Below, piece by piece: positions 11,977-20,921 of a stretch of 64,000 bases of DNA; position 1 is the first letter of the stretch; every line of letters starts with the position of its first letter. The notes under the pieces were generated by a model, which had not been told where the DNA came from, made no database searches, and saw only the letters and a list, made by a program, of their open reading frames with translations. Source of the DNA: Flavonifractor sp. An10 (GTDB taxonomy: Bacteria; Bacillota; Clostridia; Oscillospirales; Oscillospiraceae); NCBI RefSeq assembly GCF_002161215.1, contig NZ_NFMB01000006.1:1-64000 (forward strand), in the 5' to 3' direction. Made by a program: the position numbers and the translations under genes.

Positions 11977-12284
11977 CAGCCTCCCCTCCTGTCCTTGACC
12001 ACCCGGGGGCCCCACAGCCGCTTCCACAGCCGCCAGCCTAGCAGGGTGCCCAGCAGCGCAAAGGCCGCCGGCACGCCGGGGACAAACAGCAGCTGGGTTA
12101 CCGGGGAGACATCCGACTCCCACACGCTCAGCCGCCCCGCCGTCACCAGCGCCGTGATGGCCGCCACCGCCAGCGGCGGCAGCACCTTCCACCACTTCCG
12201 CCTGGTGAAGCGGCACACCAGATACTCCGGGATCAGCCCCGCCAGCAGCGGCAGGACGCAGAAAATGGCAATGTAGATGGGCAT
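11976..12284 (-). CDS. Small membrane protein of unknown function
   Basis: 102 residues from ATG 12284 (ribosome site AAGGAG). Three hydrophobic segments: MPIYIAIFCVLPLLAGLIPE, LPPLAVAAITALVTAG and LLFVPGVPAAFALLGTLLG, ending in a basic tail. I do not recognise a family. The TGATG overlap with remB indicates translational coupling. Transcribed toward gyrB. Confidence 0.65.
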   Translation of the reverse strand: MPIYIAIFCVLPLLAGLIPEYLVCRFTRRKWWKVLPPLAVAAITALVTAGRLSVWESDVSPVTQLLFVPGVPAAFALLGTLLGWRLWKRLWGPRVVKDRRGG

Positions 12285-12299
12285 AGGGTTCTCCTTTTT

Positions 12300-12715
12300 T
12301 TGCTCGGGTGGCTGCGGTTTTCTCCGGAAGCGGGCCGCCGCCGCGGAAATGTCCGCTGCCAGCTCCGCAGGGGCGGCCTGTGGCCGCCCGTCTGGCGGGA
12401 TACAGGAACTCTCCCGCATGACCCGTGGGGCGCGACGACTCGGCGCGCCGGCCGTCTGGCGGGATACAGAAATTGTCCCGAATCGATCCGTAGGGCCGCC
12501 ATACATGGCGGCCGCTCAGTGGGGGCCCCGGTAATCGGGCGGCGCGTCAGGGATGCCGCGCCCTGCAGATCCGGGCGGCCACAGGCCGCCCCTGCCGGCA
12601 TGGCGGTTGACACGCGCGCCGAGGTCGTCGCGCGCCACGGGCCGGCGATCTCGGCGGCCCTGGGCGGGCGGATGCTATCCGCCCCTACAGGCTGTCTTCA
12701 TCTCATCGGGCAAAA
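12300..12715. repeat. Palindrome cluster upstream of the recF neighbour (P-type repeats)
   Basis: No gene in 12285-12755. It holds, in order: a GGGGCGGCCTGTGGCCGCCC hairpin (12370-12389), the GGGGCGCGACGACTCGGCGC module (12427-12446), a GTAGGGCCGCCATACATGGC hairpin (12490-12509), a GGCGCGTCAGGGATGCCGCG hairpin (12540-12559), a CGGGCGGCCACAGGCCGCCC hairpin (12572-12591) and GGGCGGATGCTATCCGCCCC (12667-12686). Confidence 0.7.
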
Positions 12716-12755
12716 GGCCCGCCGATTGGGCATGTTGACATGTTTCAAACAAGCC

Positions 12756-13862
12756 CTAGGAAACCAGCTGTCCGTCCCGGATGCGGAAGGTCTTCCCCTC
12801 CCCCAGGCGGTTCAGCCCCACGTCCTCACAGCAGGTGATGAACACCTGCCCGCCGGTGATGCGCCGGAGGACGAACTCCTGCCGCCGCTGATCCAGCTCG
12901 GAGAGCACGTCGTCCAGCAGGAGGACGGGCCACTCCCCGGTCTCGTGGAAGAAGATCTCCCGGGAGGCCAGCTTGAGAGACAAGGCGGCGGTGCGGGTCT
13001 GGCCCTGGGAGGCGAAGGCCTTGGCGCTCACCCCGTCCAGCTCCACGGTGAGATCGTCCTTGTGGGGGCCGGACAGGCACTGCCGGGCCTCCAGCTCGGC
13101 CTTGCGGTGGCTCTCCTGGTGGGAGAGCAGCTGGCCGAGGATCTGCCTGGGGCTCCCCTCCGGATCGGTGACGGTGGACACCGTCTCATACCGGAGATCC
13201 AGCCGCTCCCGCCCGCCGGAGAAGTCCCGGTGGATGGGGGGCGTCACCTCCCGCAGGCGCTTGACGAAGTGGGCCCGGTAGTGGATGATCAGGGCGCCGG
13301 TCTGGGCCATGCGCAGGTTGAACTCGTCCAGGGTGTCCAGCAGGGAGGGGTGCTCCTCCCAGTCCCGGAGTATGCGGGTCTTGTGCTCATAGAGCCGCCG
13401 GTACTCCGCCAGGGCCTCGGCGTACTTGGGCCGCAGCTGGCAGATGCAGGTGTCCAGGAACCGCCGGCGGGTGGCCGCCCCCTCCCGGATGAGGTACAGA
13501 TCCTCCGGGCAGAAGAGCACGGTGTTGAGCACCCCGGACAGCTCCCCGGCGGACTTGAGCCGCACCCCGTTGGAGAAGAGCTGCCGCCGCACCCCCCGGC
13601 CCAGCCGGGCCTCCAGGGTGAAGTCCCGCCCCCGGGCGGACACCTCCCCCTTCACAAAGGCGTGCTCCACCCCGAACTGGATGAGCTCCTTGTCGTACCG
13701 GGCCCGGTGGGAGGAGGCGGTGGACAGGTAGGCGATGGCCTCCAGCAGATTGGTCTTGCCCTGGGCGTTCTCCCCGCAGATCACGTTGACCCCCGGGGCA
13801 AACCGGGCCTCCAGATGGAGGTAGTTGCGGAAAAAGTCCAGGGTGAGGGCGCGGACGATCAT
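12756..13862 (-). CDS. recF: DNA replication and repair protein RecF
   Basis: 368 residues. SMC-like ATPase that, with RecO and RecR, loads RecA at gaps. Walker A is [14 protein letters not shown] (about 29-42); signature and Walker [15 protein letters not shown] near residue 315. The ATG overlaps the TGA of yaaA by four bases (ATGA), so the two are translationally coupled. Conserved position between dnaN and gyrB. Confidence 0.96.
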   Translation of the reverse strand: MIVRALTLDFFRNYLHLEARFAPGVNVICGENAQGKTNLLEAIAYLSTASSHRARYDKELIQFGVEHAFVKGEVSARGRDFTLEARLGRGVRRQLFSNGVRLKSAGELSGVLNTVLFCPEDLYLIREGAATRRRFLDTCICQLRPKYAEALAEYRRLYEHKTRILRDWEEHPSLLDTLDEFNLRMAQTGALIIHYRAHFVKRLREVTPPIHRDFSGGRERLDLRYETVSTVTDPEGSPRQILGQLLSHQESHRKAELEARQCLSGPHKDDLTVELDGVSAKAFASQGQTRTAALSLKLASREIFFHETGEWPVLLLDDVLSELDQRRQEFVLRRITGGQVFITCCEDVGLNRLGEGKTFRIRDGQLVS

Positions 13863-14071
13863 ACCAGCGTGAGCTCCACCCCGTCCAGCGACACCCGGTC
13901 GCCAGGCCGGAGCTTGCGCCCCCGCTGGGTGCAGACCTCCCCGTTGACGGCCACCTCCCCGGCCTGGATGCGCTCCTTGGCCTCCCCGCCGGTGGAGGTG
14001 AGGCCCTCAAATTTCAGGAGCCCCTCCAATTTGATGAAATCCGTGTGAATGTGAACCTCTCGCGTCTCCAT
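13859..14071 (-). CDS. yaaA: S4-domain RNA-binding protein YaaA/RlbA
   Basis: 70 residues, almost entirely one S4 domain ([20 protein letters not shown], then [18 protein letters not shown]). The family lies between dnaN and recF in Firmicutes and has been linked to ribosome assembly. Overlaps recF by four bases. The 5' region carries an AT-rich repeat shared with two other genes of the window. Confidence 0.88.
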   Translation of the reverse strand: METREVHIHTDFIKLEGLLKFEGLTSTGGEAKERIQAGEVAVNGEVCTQRGRKLRPGDRVSLDGVELTLV

Positions 14072-14084
14072 AACGACAACCTTT

Positions 14085-14122
14085 TTGAAAAAATTGATAA
14101 TTGAAAATGGATCATGGACAAT
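14085..14122 (-). repeat. AT-rich leader repeat upstream of yaaA
   Basis: On the minus strand: CCATTTTCAATTATCAATTT, about 15-35 bases before the yaaA start. Near-identical, same-orientation copies precede glyQS (23447-23483) and mrp (47293-47328). Confidence 0.6.
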
Positions 14123-14130
14123 TTGGCTTG

Positions 14131-14547
14131 CTACAGCAGGGACTGAAGAATTCCGTACACCTCTGGCAGGGCCCGCTTCAGGGCCACGGGGCGGCCCTTG
14201 CTCCGGTCGTAGAAGAAGTGGCCGGAGGTGCCCTCCGCCTTCAGCTCCCCGGTGGTGGTCTCCACCATGCGGTAGCCCAGCTCCAGCTTGGCGGGGGACA
14301 GGTGGTTGATGGTCAGGGTGACAGCCACCTCCTCCCCGAAGCGGGTCATGGAGCGGTACCTGCAGGACACGTCGGTGAGGGCGAAGTCGATGCCCGCGTC
14401 CACGGCCCTGGAATAGGGGAAGCCGATCTGATCCATGAAGTCGGTGCGGGCCTCCTCCATCCAGGCGATATAGTTGCCGTGCCAGACGATGTTCATGCCG
14501 TCGGTCTCATAGAAGTGGGGCCGGCGGAGGTAGGGCTTCAGCTCCAT
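14131..14547 (-). CDS. Acyl-CoA thioesterase, YbgC/4-hydroxybenzoyl-CoA type (hot-dog fold)
   Basis: 138 residues, one hot-dog domain. The active-site region reads [20 protein letters not shown], with the Asp at residue 16 in the family position. Hydrolyses acyl-CoA thioesters; chain preference cannot be read from sequence. Inserted between dnaN and yaaA, where most Bacillus-type origins have no gene. The ATG is next to the dnaN stop, so probably part of the dnaN-recF transcript. Confidence 0.85.
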   Translation of the reverse strand: MELKPYLRRPHFYETDGMNIVWHGNYIAWMEEARTDFMDQIGFPYSRAVDAGIDFALTDVSCRYRSMTRFGEEVAVTLTINHLSPAKLELGYRMVETTTGELKAEGTSGHFFYDRSKGRPVALKRALPEVYGILQSLL

Positions 14548-14548
14548 C

Positions 14549-15661
14549 TCACTCCCCTGCCTTCAGCCGCACGGGCAGCACCATGTAGAGGAAGTTCTCC
14601 TCCCCCTCGGTGGGCAGGATCACGCAGGGGGACACGCCGGTGGTCAGCTCCAGCCGCACCTTGTCCGCCGGGGCGGCCTTGAGGGCGTCCATCAGGTACT
14701 TGTTGTTGAAGCCGATCTCCAGCCCGCCGCCGTCCCCCTCCAGGGGGCACTCGTCGTAGGCGTCGCCGATGGCGGTCTTGGTGGAGATCTTCAGCAGGTT
14801 GTGGTCAAAGGTGCAGCGCAGGGGGCTCTTCAGCTTGTCGCTGATGATCAGGCTCACCCGGTCGATGGAGGAGAGCAGGGCCCGGGTGTCCCCCACCACG
14901 TGGATGGTGTTGTTGCGGGGGATGGCCTGGCGGTAGGCCAAAAACTCCCCCTCCAGCCGGCGGGACACCAGCATGGTGGAGCCCACCTTGAACATCACGT
15001 GGCGGGCGCCCTGGATGATCTGGGCGGGCTCATCCACGTCGGAGCAGATCTTCTCCACCTCGGACAGGGCGGCGCCGGGCACCACGAAGGAGAAGGACTC
15101 CGCCCCCTCCTTTTTGTCGATGGCCTCGTGCCGCAGGGCCAGGCGGTAGCCGTCCACCGACACGATGGTGAGCCCCTTGTCGTCCGCCTCAAACAGGGAG
15201 CCGGTGTGGATGGGGCGGCTCTCGTTGTCGCTGACGGCGAACAGGGTCTGGCCGATCATGGCGCGCAGCTTGGCCTGGGACAGGGTGATGGTATTCTGGT
15301 ATTCCACGGTGGGCAGCTCGGGGAACTCCTCCGGGTCGGTGCCCAGGATGTTGAACTCGCTCATGCCGCAGGTGATATTGACCATATAGTGGTCGGCGCG
15401 GAAGGTGACGATGTCGTCGGGCAGCTTGCGGATGATGTCGCCGAACAGGCGGGCGCCCAGCACCAGGGTGCCCTCTTCCTGGATGTCGGCGGGCACCACG
15501 GTGCGGATGCCGGTCTCCAGGTTGTAGCCGGTGAGGCGCAGCTCATTGCCCGCCTCCAGCAGGATGCCCTCCAGGGCGGGAATGGAGCTCTTTGGAGACA
15601 CGGCCCTGGAGGTGGTGGAGATGGCGGCCTGCAGCAGGGCCTTTTCACAGGAGAATTTCAT
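14549..15661 (-). CDS. dnaN: DNA polymerase III beta subunit (sliding clamp)
   Basis: 370 residues from ATG 15661 (MKFSCEKALLQAAISTTSRA), the normal N-terminus and length; longer in-frame readings would cross the origin. Three clamp domains; the C-terminus LYMVLPVRLKAGE matches the hydrophobic partner-binding pocket end (typical PMRL). Dimeric ring that tethers polymerase to DNA. Follows dnaA on the same strand across the origin spacer. Confidence 0.97.
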   Translation of the reverse strand: MKFSCEKALLQAAISTTSRAVSPKSSIPALEGILLEAGNELRLTGYNLETGIRTVVPADIQEEGTLVLGARLFGDIIRKLPDDIVTFRADHYMVNITCGMSEFNILGTDPEEFPELPTVEYQNTITLSQAKLRAMIGQTLFAVSDNESRPIHTGSLFEADDKGLTIVSVDGYRLALRHEAIDKKEGAESFSFVVPGAALSEVEKICSDVDEPAQIIQGARHVMFKVGSTMLVSRRLEGEFLAYRQAIPRNNTIHVVGDTRALLSSIDRVSLIISDKLKSPLRCTFDHNLLKISTKTAIGDAYDECPLEGDGGGLEIGFNNKYLMDALKAAPADKVRLELTTGVSPCVILPTEGEENFLYMVLPVRLKAGE

Positions 15662-15907
15662 GGAAGGGTGACCTCCGTTCGTAGGATGGCGATCTCCCGG
15701 GAGAGGAGGGGGATCAGATCGTAATAGTAGACCGTAGGGAAATTTTTTGTGGAAAAAGCCCGGAATATGCTGGGCGGCAGGGCTTTGCCCGTCCACAGGG
15801 TATGTGGAGGCGGCCCGCCGCTTTCCACACGGGGGAGGGTGGCGGCCTGTTTGTCCACACAGGGTTGTCCACATTCCCACAAAAAGCCGTGGAAATGTGG
15901 ACAGCGG
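15662..15907. other. oriC part 2: dnaA-dnaN spacer with DnaA boxes
   Basis: DnaA-box-like 9-mers cluster here: TTGTCCACA at 15851-15859 and 15865-15873, TGTGGACAG at 15896-15904 (inverse of CTGTCCACA), TGTGGAAAA at 15748-15756, and TTTCCACAC at 15822-15830. The consensus is TTATCCACA, so most differ at one or two bases. Position and clustering indicate the downstream half of the chromosomal origin. Confidence 0.8.
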
Positions 15908-17230
15908 CTATTCATACCGGGCGTTGATGTTGGCGTTGATGTCCTTGATGACCTCGGCCACCTCGGGGGACTGCTTGGTCAGCTTCTCGATGCGGTCGAT
16001 GGAGTGCATGACGGTGGTGTGGTCGCGGCCCTCGAACTCCTTGCCGATCTCCTTCAGGGACAGGTTGGTCATGCGCCGGATCTGGTACATGGCGATCTGC
16101 CGGGCCAGGGCGGTGTCCTTGGTGCGGCCCTGCCCTCGGATGGCGTCGGGGTCGATGCCGTAGAACTTGCCCACCTCGTCGATGATGATCTCCGGTGAGG
16201 GGAGGAAGTCGGCCTTGTCCTTGAACATGTCCCGCACCGCCCGGGTGACGGTGTCCACGTCCACGCTCTCCCCCATCAGCTCCTGGAAGGCCAGGATCTT
16301 GTTGACGGTGCCCTCGATCTGCCGCACGTTGGAGGTGATGTTCTCCGCGATATACTGGAGCACCGGGTCGGGCAGGTTCATGCCCCGGCGGATGGCCTTG
16401 TTCTTGATGATGGCGACCCGGGTCTCGTAGTCCGGGGGCTGGATGTCCACGGGCAGGCCCCACTCAAACCGGGTGCGCAGCCGGTCGTCCAGCCGCAGCA
16501 TCTCCTTGGGGGGGCGGTCGGCGGTGAAGACGATCTGCCGGCCCGCCTCGTACAGGGTGTTGAAGGTGTGGAACATCTCCTCCTGGGTGGACTCACGGCC
16601 GGCGATGAACTGCACGTCGTCCATCAGGAACACGTCGGCGGAGCGGTACTTCTCCCGGAACTCCGGATTGCGCCCCTCCCGGATGGCCTGGATGAGCTCG
16701 TTGGTGAAGGAGTCGCCCTTGATGTAGACGATGCGGTACTCCGGATGGTTCTGGTGGATCTTGTGGGCGATGGCGTAGAGCAGGTGGGTCTTGCCCAGGC
16801 CGGACTCGCCGTAGATGAACAGGGGGTTGTAGGTCTGGGCCGGATGCTCCGCCACCGCCAGGGCCGCCGCGTGGGCGAACTTGTTGGACGAGCCCACCAC
16901 GAACCGCTCAAAGGTGTACTCCTCCGTGCCGGGGAGGAACAGCTCGTCGGTCTTCTTCTCGCCGAAGTCCTCCAGCTCCCCCTCCCCCAGCACTACCACC
17001 TCGAAGTCGGCGGAGAACAGCTCGTGCAGCGCCTTCTGGATGGCGGGCAGGTAGCGGGACACGATGATGTCCCGCTTGAAGTTGGTGGGGGTGTGGAGAA
17101 TAAACCGGTTGGCCTCCAGAGCCACCGGCACGGCGTCGTCAAACCAGGTGTTGATGGTGGTGGCGGTCATGTCCCCCTCCGTCTCCATCAGAGAGAGCAC
17201 CTTGGCCCAGATGTCGGCCGGGAAATTCAC
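15908..17230 (-). CDS. dnaA: Chromosomal replication initiator DnaA
   Basis: 440 residues from GTG 17230, chosen because AGAGGTGG lies 8 bases before it; a longer frame from 17260 would translate this site. Domain I residues 1-80; AAA+ domain with Walker A GESGLGKTH (141-149) and Walker B FLMDDVQF (201-208); C-terminal box-binding helix with GRDHTTVMHSI. Binds DnaA boxes and melts oriC. Flanked by box clusters on both sides and probably autoregulated through them. Confidence 0.97.
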   Translation of the reverse strand: MNFPADIWAKVLSLMETEGDMTATTINTWFDDAVPVALEANRFILHTPTNFKRDIIVSRYLPAIQKALHELFSADFEVVVLGEGELEDFGEKKTDELFLPGTEEYTFERFVVGSSNKFAHAAALAVAEHPAQTYNPLFIYGESGLGKTHLLYAIAHKIHQNHPEYRIVYIKGDSFTNELIQAIREGRNPEFREKYRSADVFLMDDVQFIAGRESTQEEMFHTFNTLYEAGRQIVFTADRPPKEMLRLDDRLRTRFEWGLPVDIQPPDYETRVAIIKNKAIRRGMNLPDPVLQYIAENITSNVRQIEGTVNKILAFQELMGESVDVDTVTRAVRDMFKDKADFLPSPEIIIDEVGKFYGIDPDAIRGQGRTKDTALARQIAMYQIRRMTNLSLKEIGKEFEGRDHTTVMHSIDRIEKLTKQSPEVAEVIKDINANINARYE

Positions 17231-17268
17231 GAAAAGACCACCTCTTTTGAAAAATATCACAGCACTTT

Positions 17269-17297
17269 ATTATACCAAAAATTCCGCCTCCGCGCAA
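17269..17297 (-). promoter_or_regulatory. Sigma-A promoter of dnaA
   Basis: On the minus strand TTGCGC (17297-17292) and TATAAT (17274-17269) with a 17-base spacer, about 40 bases before the GTG start. Confidence 0.7.
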
Positions 17298-17597
17298 CAG
17301 ATACTATTATAAAAAAGAAACTCTTTTTGGCTGGGGATATTGTGGGGCGCGGCATCCCTGACGCGCCGCCCGTCTTCCCCAGTGCGCACACCGGGGTGGA
17401 TGAGGGGTTCCCGGATGCCCGCCCAGCCACCGCTATCCGTGGGGCGCGACGACTCGGCGCGCCGTCCGTAGGGGCGGCCTGTGGTCGCCCGTCTGGCGGG
17501 GCCCCCGCGCGGGGCGGGCCTGCCTGACCTGTCCACAAGATCTGGTATTCCCCGGGGAAGGCCGGCCCAAACGGGAAAAAAGATTGCAAAAAGGGAG

Positions 17598-17627
17598 TTG
17601 ACAGGGCATTTTGGAATAGGCTATAAT
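17598..17627 (+). promoter_or_regulatory. Sigma-A promoter of rpmH
   Basis: TTGACA at 17598-17603 and TATAAT at 17622-17627, 18 bases apart, about 110 bases before rpmH. Confidence 0.85.
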
Positions 17628-17745
17628 ATCATCTGCATCGTATGGGCATCCATGGTGTAAAGCAGTTTTCTTTGACGACCGCAGCCGCAAGGCTGTTGTG
17701 GTGGGCGGCTCTGCCGCCGGATTACAGGACAGGAGGTGTACCGAA

Positions 17746-17880
17746 ATGGTTCGTACCTATCAGCCCAAGAAGCGCCAGCGCTCCAAGGAGCACGGGTTCC
17801 GCAAGCGGATGCGCACCGCCAACGGCCGCAAGGTTCTGGCTCGCCGCCGCGCGAAGGGCCGCGCCCGTCTGACCCACTGA
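17746..17880 (+). CDS. rpmH: Ribosomal protein bL34
   Basis: 44 residues, [20 protein letters not shown] then [20 protein letters not shown], the full basic L34 protein of the large subunit. Start fixed by AGGAGG at 17731-17736. First gene of the rpmH-rnpA-yidD-yidC-jag operon running away from the origin. Confidence 0.97.
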   Translation: MVRTYQPKKRQRSKEHGFRKRMRTANGRKVLARRRAKGRARLTH

Positions 17881-17973
17881 TGGTCAGAGAAACGGAATAG
17901 GGCATTTCAGAGGGGCGGGGGAGCTTTTCCCACCGCCCCTGCGGAGCATACGCAGAAAAAGGGGGCGGGAGAC

Positions 17974-18321
17974 GTGGAGCACACGGTTTCGCTGAAACTC
18001 AATCACGTGTTCCGCCGCCTGTACGGCAGGGGCAAGAGCGCGGTGAACCCGTGCCTGGCCCTGTACTGCCGCAGGAACAACCTGGGCTACAGCCGTCTGG
18101 GCCTCACCGTGGGGGTGAAGCTGGGCAAGGCGGTGGTGCGCAACCGCACCCGCCGCCGCATCAGGGAGGCCTACCGCCTCCACGAGCACCAGTTCCTCCC
18201 CGGCTACGACCTGGTGGTGGTGGCCCGGGTGAAGGCGGGGCACAGCCGCTACCGGGAGATCGAGCGCAGCCTGCTCTCCCTGGCGGACAGGCTGGGCCTG
18301 CTGCGAAAAGAGGGAGCGTAA
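17974..18321 (+). CDS. rnpA: Ribonuclease P protein component
   Basis: 115 residues, GTG start. Protein subunit of RNase P, which matures tRNA 5' ends. The RNR signature VRNRTRRRIREAYRLH is at about 50-65. Followed with no gap by yidD. Confidence 0.95.
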   Translation: MEHTVSLKLNHVFRRLYGRGKSAVNPCLALYCRRNNLGYSRLGLTVGVKLGKAVVRNRTRRRIREAYRLHEHQFLPGYDLVVVARVKAGHSRYREIERSLLSLADRLGLLRKEGA

Positions 18322-18540
18322 GTGAAGCGCCTGCTTCTGGCCCTCATCCGGGGCTACCGCAAATACATCTCCCCGGCCCGTCCCCCCTGCTGCCGCTTTA
18401 TCCCCACCTGCTCGGCCTACGCCCTGGAGGCGGTGGAGAAATACGGCGCGTGGAGGGGGGGGCTTCTGGCCCTGCGCCGCCTGCTGAAATGCCACCCGTT
18501 TCACCGGCAGAAATCCATCGAGTACGACCCGGTTCCGTGA
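18322..18540 (+). CDS. yidD: Membrane protein insertion efficiency factor YidD
   Basis: 72 residues, GTG start immediately after the rnpA stop. Family motif [20 protein letters not shown] then [11 protein letters not shown]. Small amphipathic protein that assists YidC; the conserved neighbourhood (rnpA-yidD-yidC) is intact. Confidence 0.93.
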   Translation: MKRLLLALIRGYRKYISPARPPCCRFIPTCSAYALEAVEKYGAWRGGLLALRRLLKCHPFHRQKSIEYDPVP

Positions 18541-18578
18541 GGAACCAAGAAGTAGTAAAGTAACTTGGAGGCGCGCAA

Positions 18579-20015
18579 ATGGATATTATCCTATCCCCTT
18601 TTGTCTGGCTGCTGGAGTGGTTTAACAGCTGGTTCAACAGCTACGGCCTGGCCCTGATCCTCTTCGCCGTGGTGGTCAAGGTGGTGCTGTTCCCCCTCTC
18701 CCTCAAGGGCAAGCGCAGCATGATCCAGATGAACATGCTCTCCGGACAGATGCAGAAGCTGCAGAAGCAGTACGGCAACAACCGGGAGCGGTACAACCTG
18801 GAGGTGCAGAAGCTCTACGAGAAGGAGAAGGTCAACCCCATGGGCGGCTGCCTGTGGTCTTTCATTCCCCTGATCATCCTGATGGTGCTCTACCCCATCA
18901 TCCGGGAGCCCATCCACTACATGATGGGCATCAACGACGCCAACGCCCTCAACGCCATTGCCCAGACCGTCAACTGGGGCAGTGTGGCCGTGGACAACGG
19001 CTGGATCCGCGAGGCGGCGGACACCTTTGCCAACACCGCCTACAACCAGCTGTACCTGTCCTCCCTGATCACGCCGGACAACCTGTCCGCCGTGCAGTCC
19101 GCCGCCACCGCCGCCGGCGCGGCCGGGCAGAACATCTTCTCCATCAACTTTGATTTCCTGGGCCTCATCGACCTGTCCCAGATCCCCAAGCTCCAGTTCT
19201 GGACGATGGAGGGGGGCTTCGGCCTGTTCCTCCTGCCCGTCATCTCCGCCGGCTCCAGCGTGATCTTCTCCCTCATCTCCATGAAGACCAACGCCGTCAA
19301 CAAGCAGGCCCAGCAGGCGGCCAACAACGCCAGCATGAAGAGCATGATGATCGTCTCCCCCCTCATCTCCCTGTGGATCGGCTTCACCATGCCCGCCGCC
19401 CTGTGCGTGTACTGGATTGCCAACAACCTGTTGTCCATGCTGCAGGAGTTCATCTGCGGCCGGCTGCTGAAGAAGGACTATGAGAAGGCCGCCGCCGCCC
19501 AGGCCGAGCGCGAGCGCCTGGAGAAGGAAGAGGAGAAGGAGGAGCGCCGCCGCAAGGCCGAGGAGCGCGCCCGCCGCATCGAGGAGGCCAAGCTCAGCAA
19601 GGGCAAGAAGAAAAAGGCCGAGAAGAAGAAGGACGAGGACGACGACAAGATCCCCGGCTCTGTCAAGGAGAACAGCCGGGTGGGCATGCGCCAGTATGCC
19701 CGCGGCCGGGCCTACGACCCCTACCGCTACAGCGAGGACGGCCCCACCCCCTACCCCGGCGAGGCGCCCATCTTCCCGCCCCGGGCCGACTCCCGGGAGC
19801 TGAAGCGGGAGGCCCGCGAGGTGGAGGAGGAGCTGCGGGAGCTCCACACCGACGAGGCCGTTGAGGAGACCATCCTCACCGGCGAGATCCCCGCCCCCGA
19901 GACGGACAGCCAGCCCGACGCCCAGCCCGGCGAGGCCCCCGCCCCCCAGGCGGAGGAGAGCGCGCCGGCGGAGGGCGGCGGCGACACCAAAACCGACGGC
20001 GAGTCCGGCAAGTGA
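18579..20015 (+). CDS. yidC: Membrane protein insertase YidC
   Basis: 478 residues. Oxa1-type insertase with about five membrane segments between residues 20 and 290, including FPLSLKGKRSMIQMNMLSGQ and a hydrophilic lumenal loop (about 115-200) longer than in Bacillus SpoIIIJ. The C-terminal 180 residues are a highly charged Lys/Glu/Arg tail (coiled-coil then acidic Pro-rich), which may contact ribosomes. Ribosome site GGAGG. Co-transcribed with rnpA, yidD and jag. Confidence 0.93.
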   Translation: MDIILSPFVWLLEWFNSWFNSYGLALILFAVVVKVVLFPLSLKGKRSMIQMNMLSGQMQKLQKQYGNNRERYNLEVQKLYEKEKVNPMGGCLWSFIPLIILMVLYPIIREPIHYMMGINDANALNAIAQTVNWGSVAVDNGWIREAADTFANTAYNQLYLSSLITPDNLSAVQSAATAAGAAGQNIFSINFDFLGLIDLSQIPKLQFWTMEGGFGLFLLPVISAGSSVIFSLISMKTNAVNKQAQQAANNASMKSMMIVSPLISLWIGFTMPAALCVYWIANNLLSMLQEFICGRLLKKDYEKAAAAQAERERLEKEEEKEERRRKAEERARRIEEAKLSKGKKKKAEKKKDEDDDKIPGSVKENSRVGMRQYARGRAYDPYRYSEDGPTPYPGEAPIFPPRADSRELKREAREVEEELRELHTDEAVEETILTGEIPAPETDSQPDAQPGEAPAPQAEESAPAEGGGDTKTDGESGK

Positions 20016-20049
20016 CGGCTGGCCGCTTTCATAAGGAGAGATGCCATTT

Positions 20050-20750
20050 ATGCTGAAATGGATCGAGAGCACCGGCAAGACGGAGGACGCCGCCATTGAG
20101 GCCGCCCTCCAGAAGCTGGGCCTGGACAGGGACGACGTGTCGGTGGAGGTGCTGGAGCGGGCCAAGTCCGGCTTCCTGGGCATCGGCAGCTGCCCGGCCA
20201 AGGTAAAGGTGACCTATGAGGCCCCCGACGAGCCGGAGGAGGCCCCCGCGCCGGAGCCGGTGCGGGAGGAGCCCCGGCCGCGGACGACGAGAAGGCCGCC
20301 AAGATCGACGCCTTCCTCACCGGCCTGCTGGAGCACATGGGCGCCGACGCCCGCCCGGTGGTGAGGGTGGACGAGAACGGCACCTACCAGGTGGAGCTGG
20401 TGGGCCAGGAGCTGGGCAGCCTGATCGGCCGCCGGGGCGAGACCCTGGACGCCATCCAGCAGCTCACCGGCTACGCGGTCAACCACGGCCAGTCCAGGCG
20501 GGTGCGCATCCACGTGGACGCCGAGGGCTACCGCGCCAAGCGGGAGGAGTCCCTGGTGCGCCTGGCAAAAAAGACCGCCGCCAAGGCGGTGAAGTACCGC
20601 CGCAACGTGACCCTGGAGCCCATGAACGCCTATGAGCGGCACGTGATCCACACCGCCCTCCAGGAGACCCCGGACGTGACCACCTACTCCATCGGCACCG
20701 AGCCCAACCGCCGCACGGTGGTGGCCTACAGCCGCGGGGAGCACCGATAA
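20050..20750 (+). CDS. jag: RNA-binding protein Jag/KhpB, frameshifted
   Basis: Jag_N domain (MLKWIESTGKTEDAAIEAAL, FLGIGSCPAKVKV) is read in one frame to about 20272; the KH domain (VELVGQELGSLIGRRGETLD) and R3H domain (YERHVIHTALQETPDVTTYS) continue in the next frame to TAA 20748-20750. One base lost in the GAGCCCCGGCC run near 20270-20283 explains it; restoring it gives 233 residues of normal order Jag_N-KH-R3H. Start at 20050 rather than 20041 because AAGGAGAG spaces correctly to it. Jag pairs with KhpA in RNA binding and cell-envelope control. Probably intact in reality. Confidence 0.88.
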
Positions 20751-20758
20751 GCAGTATG

Positions 20759-20787
20759 AAAAGGGCGCCCGGCCGGGCGCCCTTTTT
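20759..20787 (+). terminator. Terminator after jag
   Basis: GGGCGCCC (20763-20770) pairs with GGGCGCCC (20775-20782), followed by five T. Ends the rpmH-jag operon. Confidence 0.9.
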
Positions 20788-20815
20788 CCACAGCAGGCGG
20801 AATTTTGGGGACGGC

Positions 20816-20886
20816 GGCCGGCATGTATGCCGGCCCTACGCACAATCCGAATCTGTTTTGTAGGGCCGCCATATATGGCGGCCGCG
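20816..20886. repeat. Two GTAGGG-type palindromes
   Basis: GCCGGCATGTATGCCGGCCC (20818-20837) and GTAGGGCCGCCATATATGGC (20861-20880). The stems use different bases but pair fully. They sit between the jag terminator and the next gene. Confidence 0.7.
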
Positions 20887-20921
20887 CCCTGCACCCACTG
20901 ACCGTGAAGAGGAGGCCCACC

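Larger units (their letters stand above)
17261..17745. other. oriC part 1: dnaA-rpmH spacer
   Basis: Divergent promoters for dnaA and rpmH, an AT-rich stretch (17262-17333), a DnaA-box-like CTGTCCACA at 17529-17537 and, in the middle (17340-17520), palindromic P-type repeats including GGCGCGGCATCCCTGACGCG, GGGGCGCGACGACTCGGCGC and GGGGCGGCCTGTGGTCGCCC. Gene direction switches here (minus to the left, plus to the right), as expected for an origin. Confidence 0.75.
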
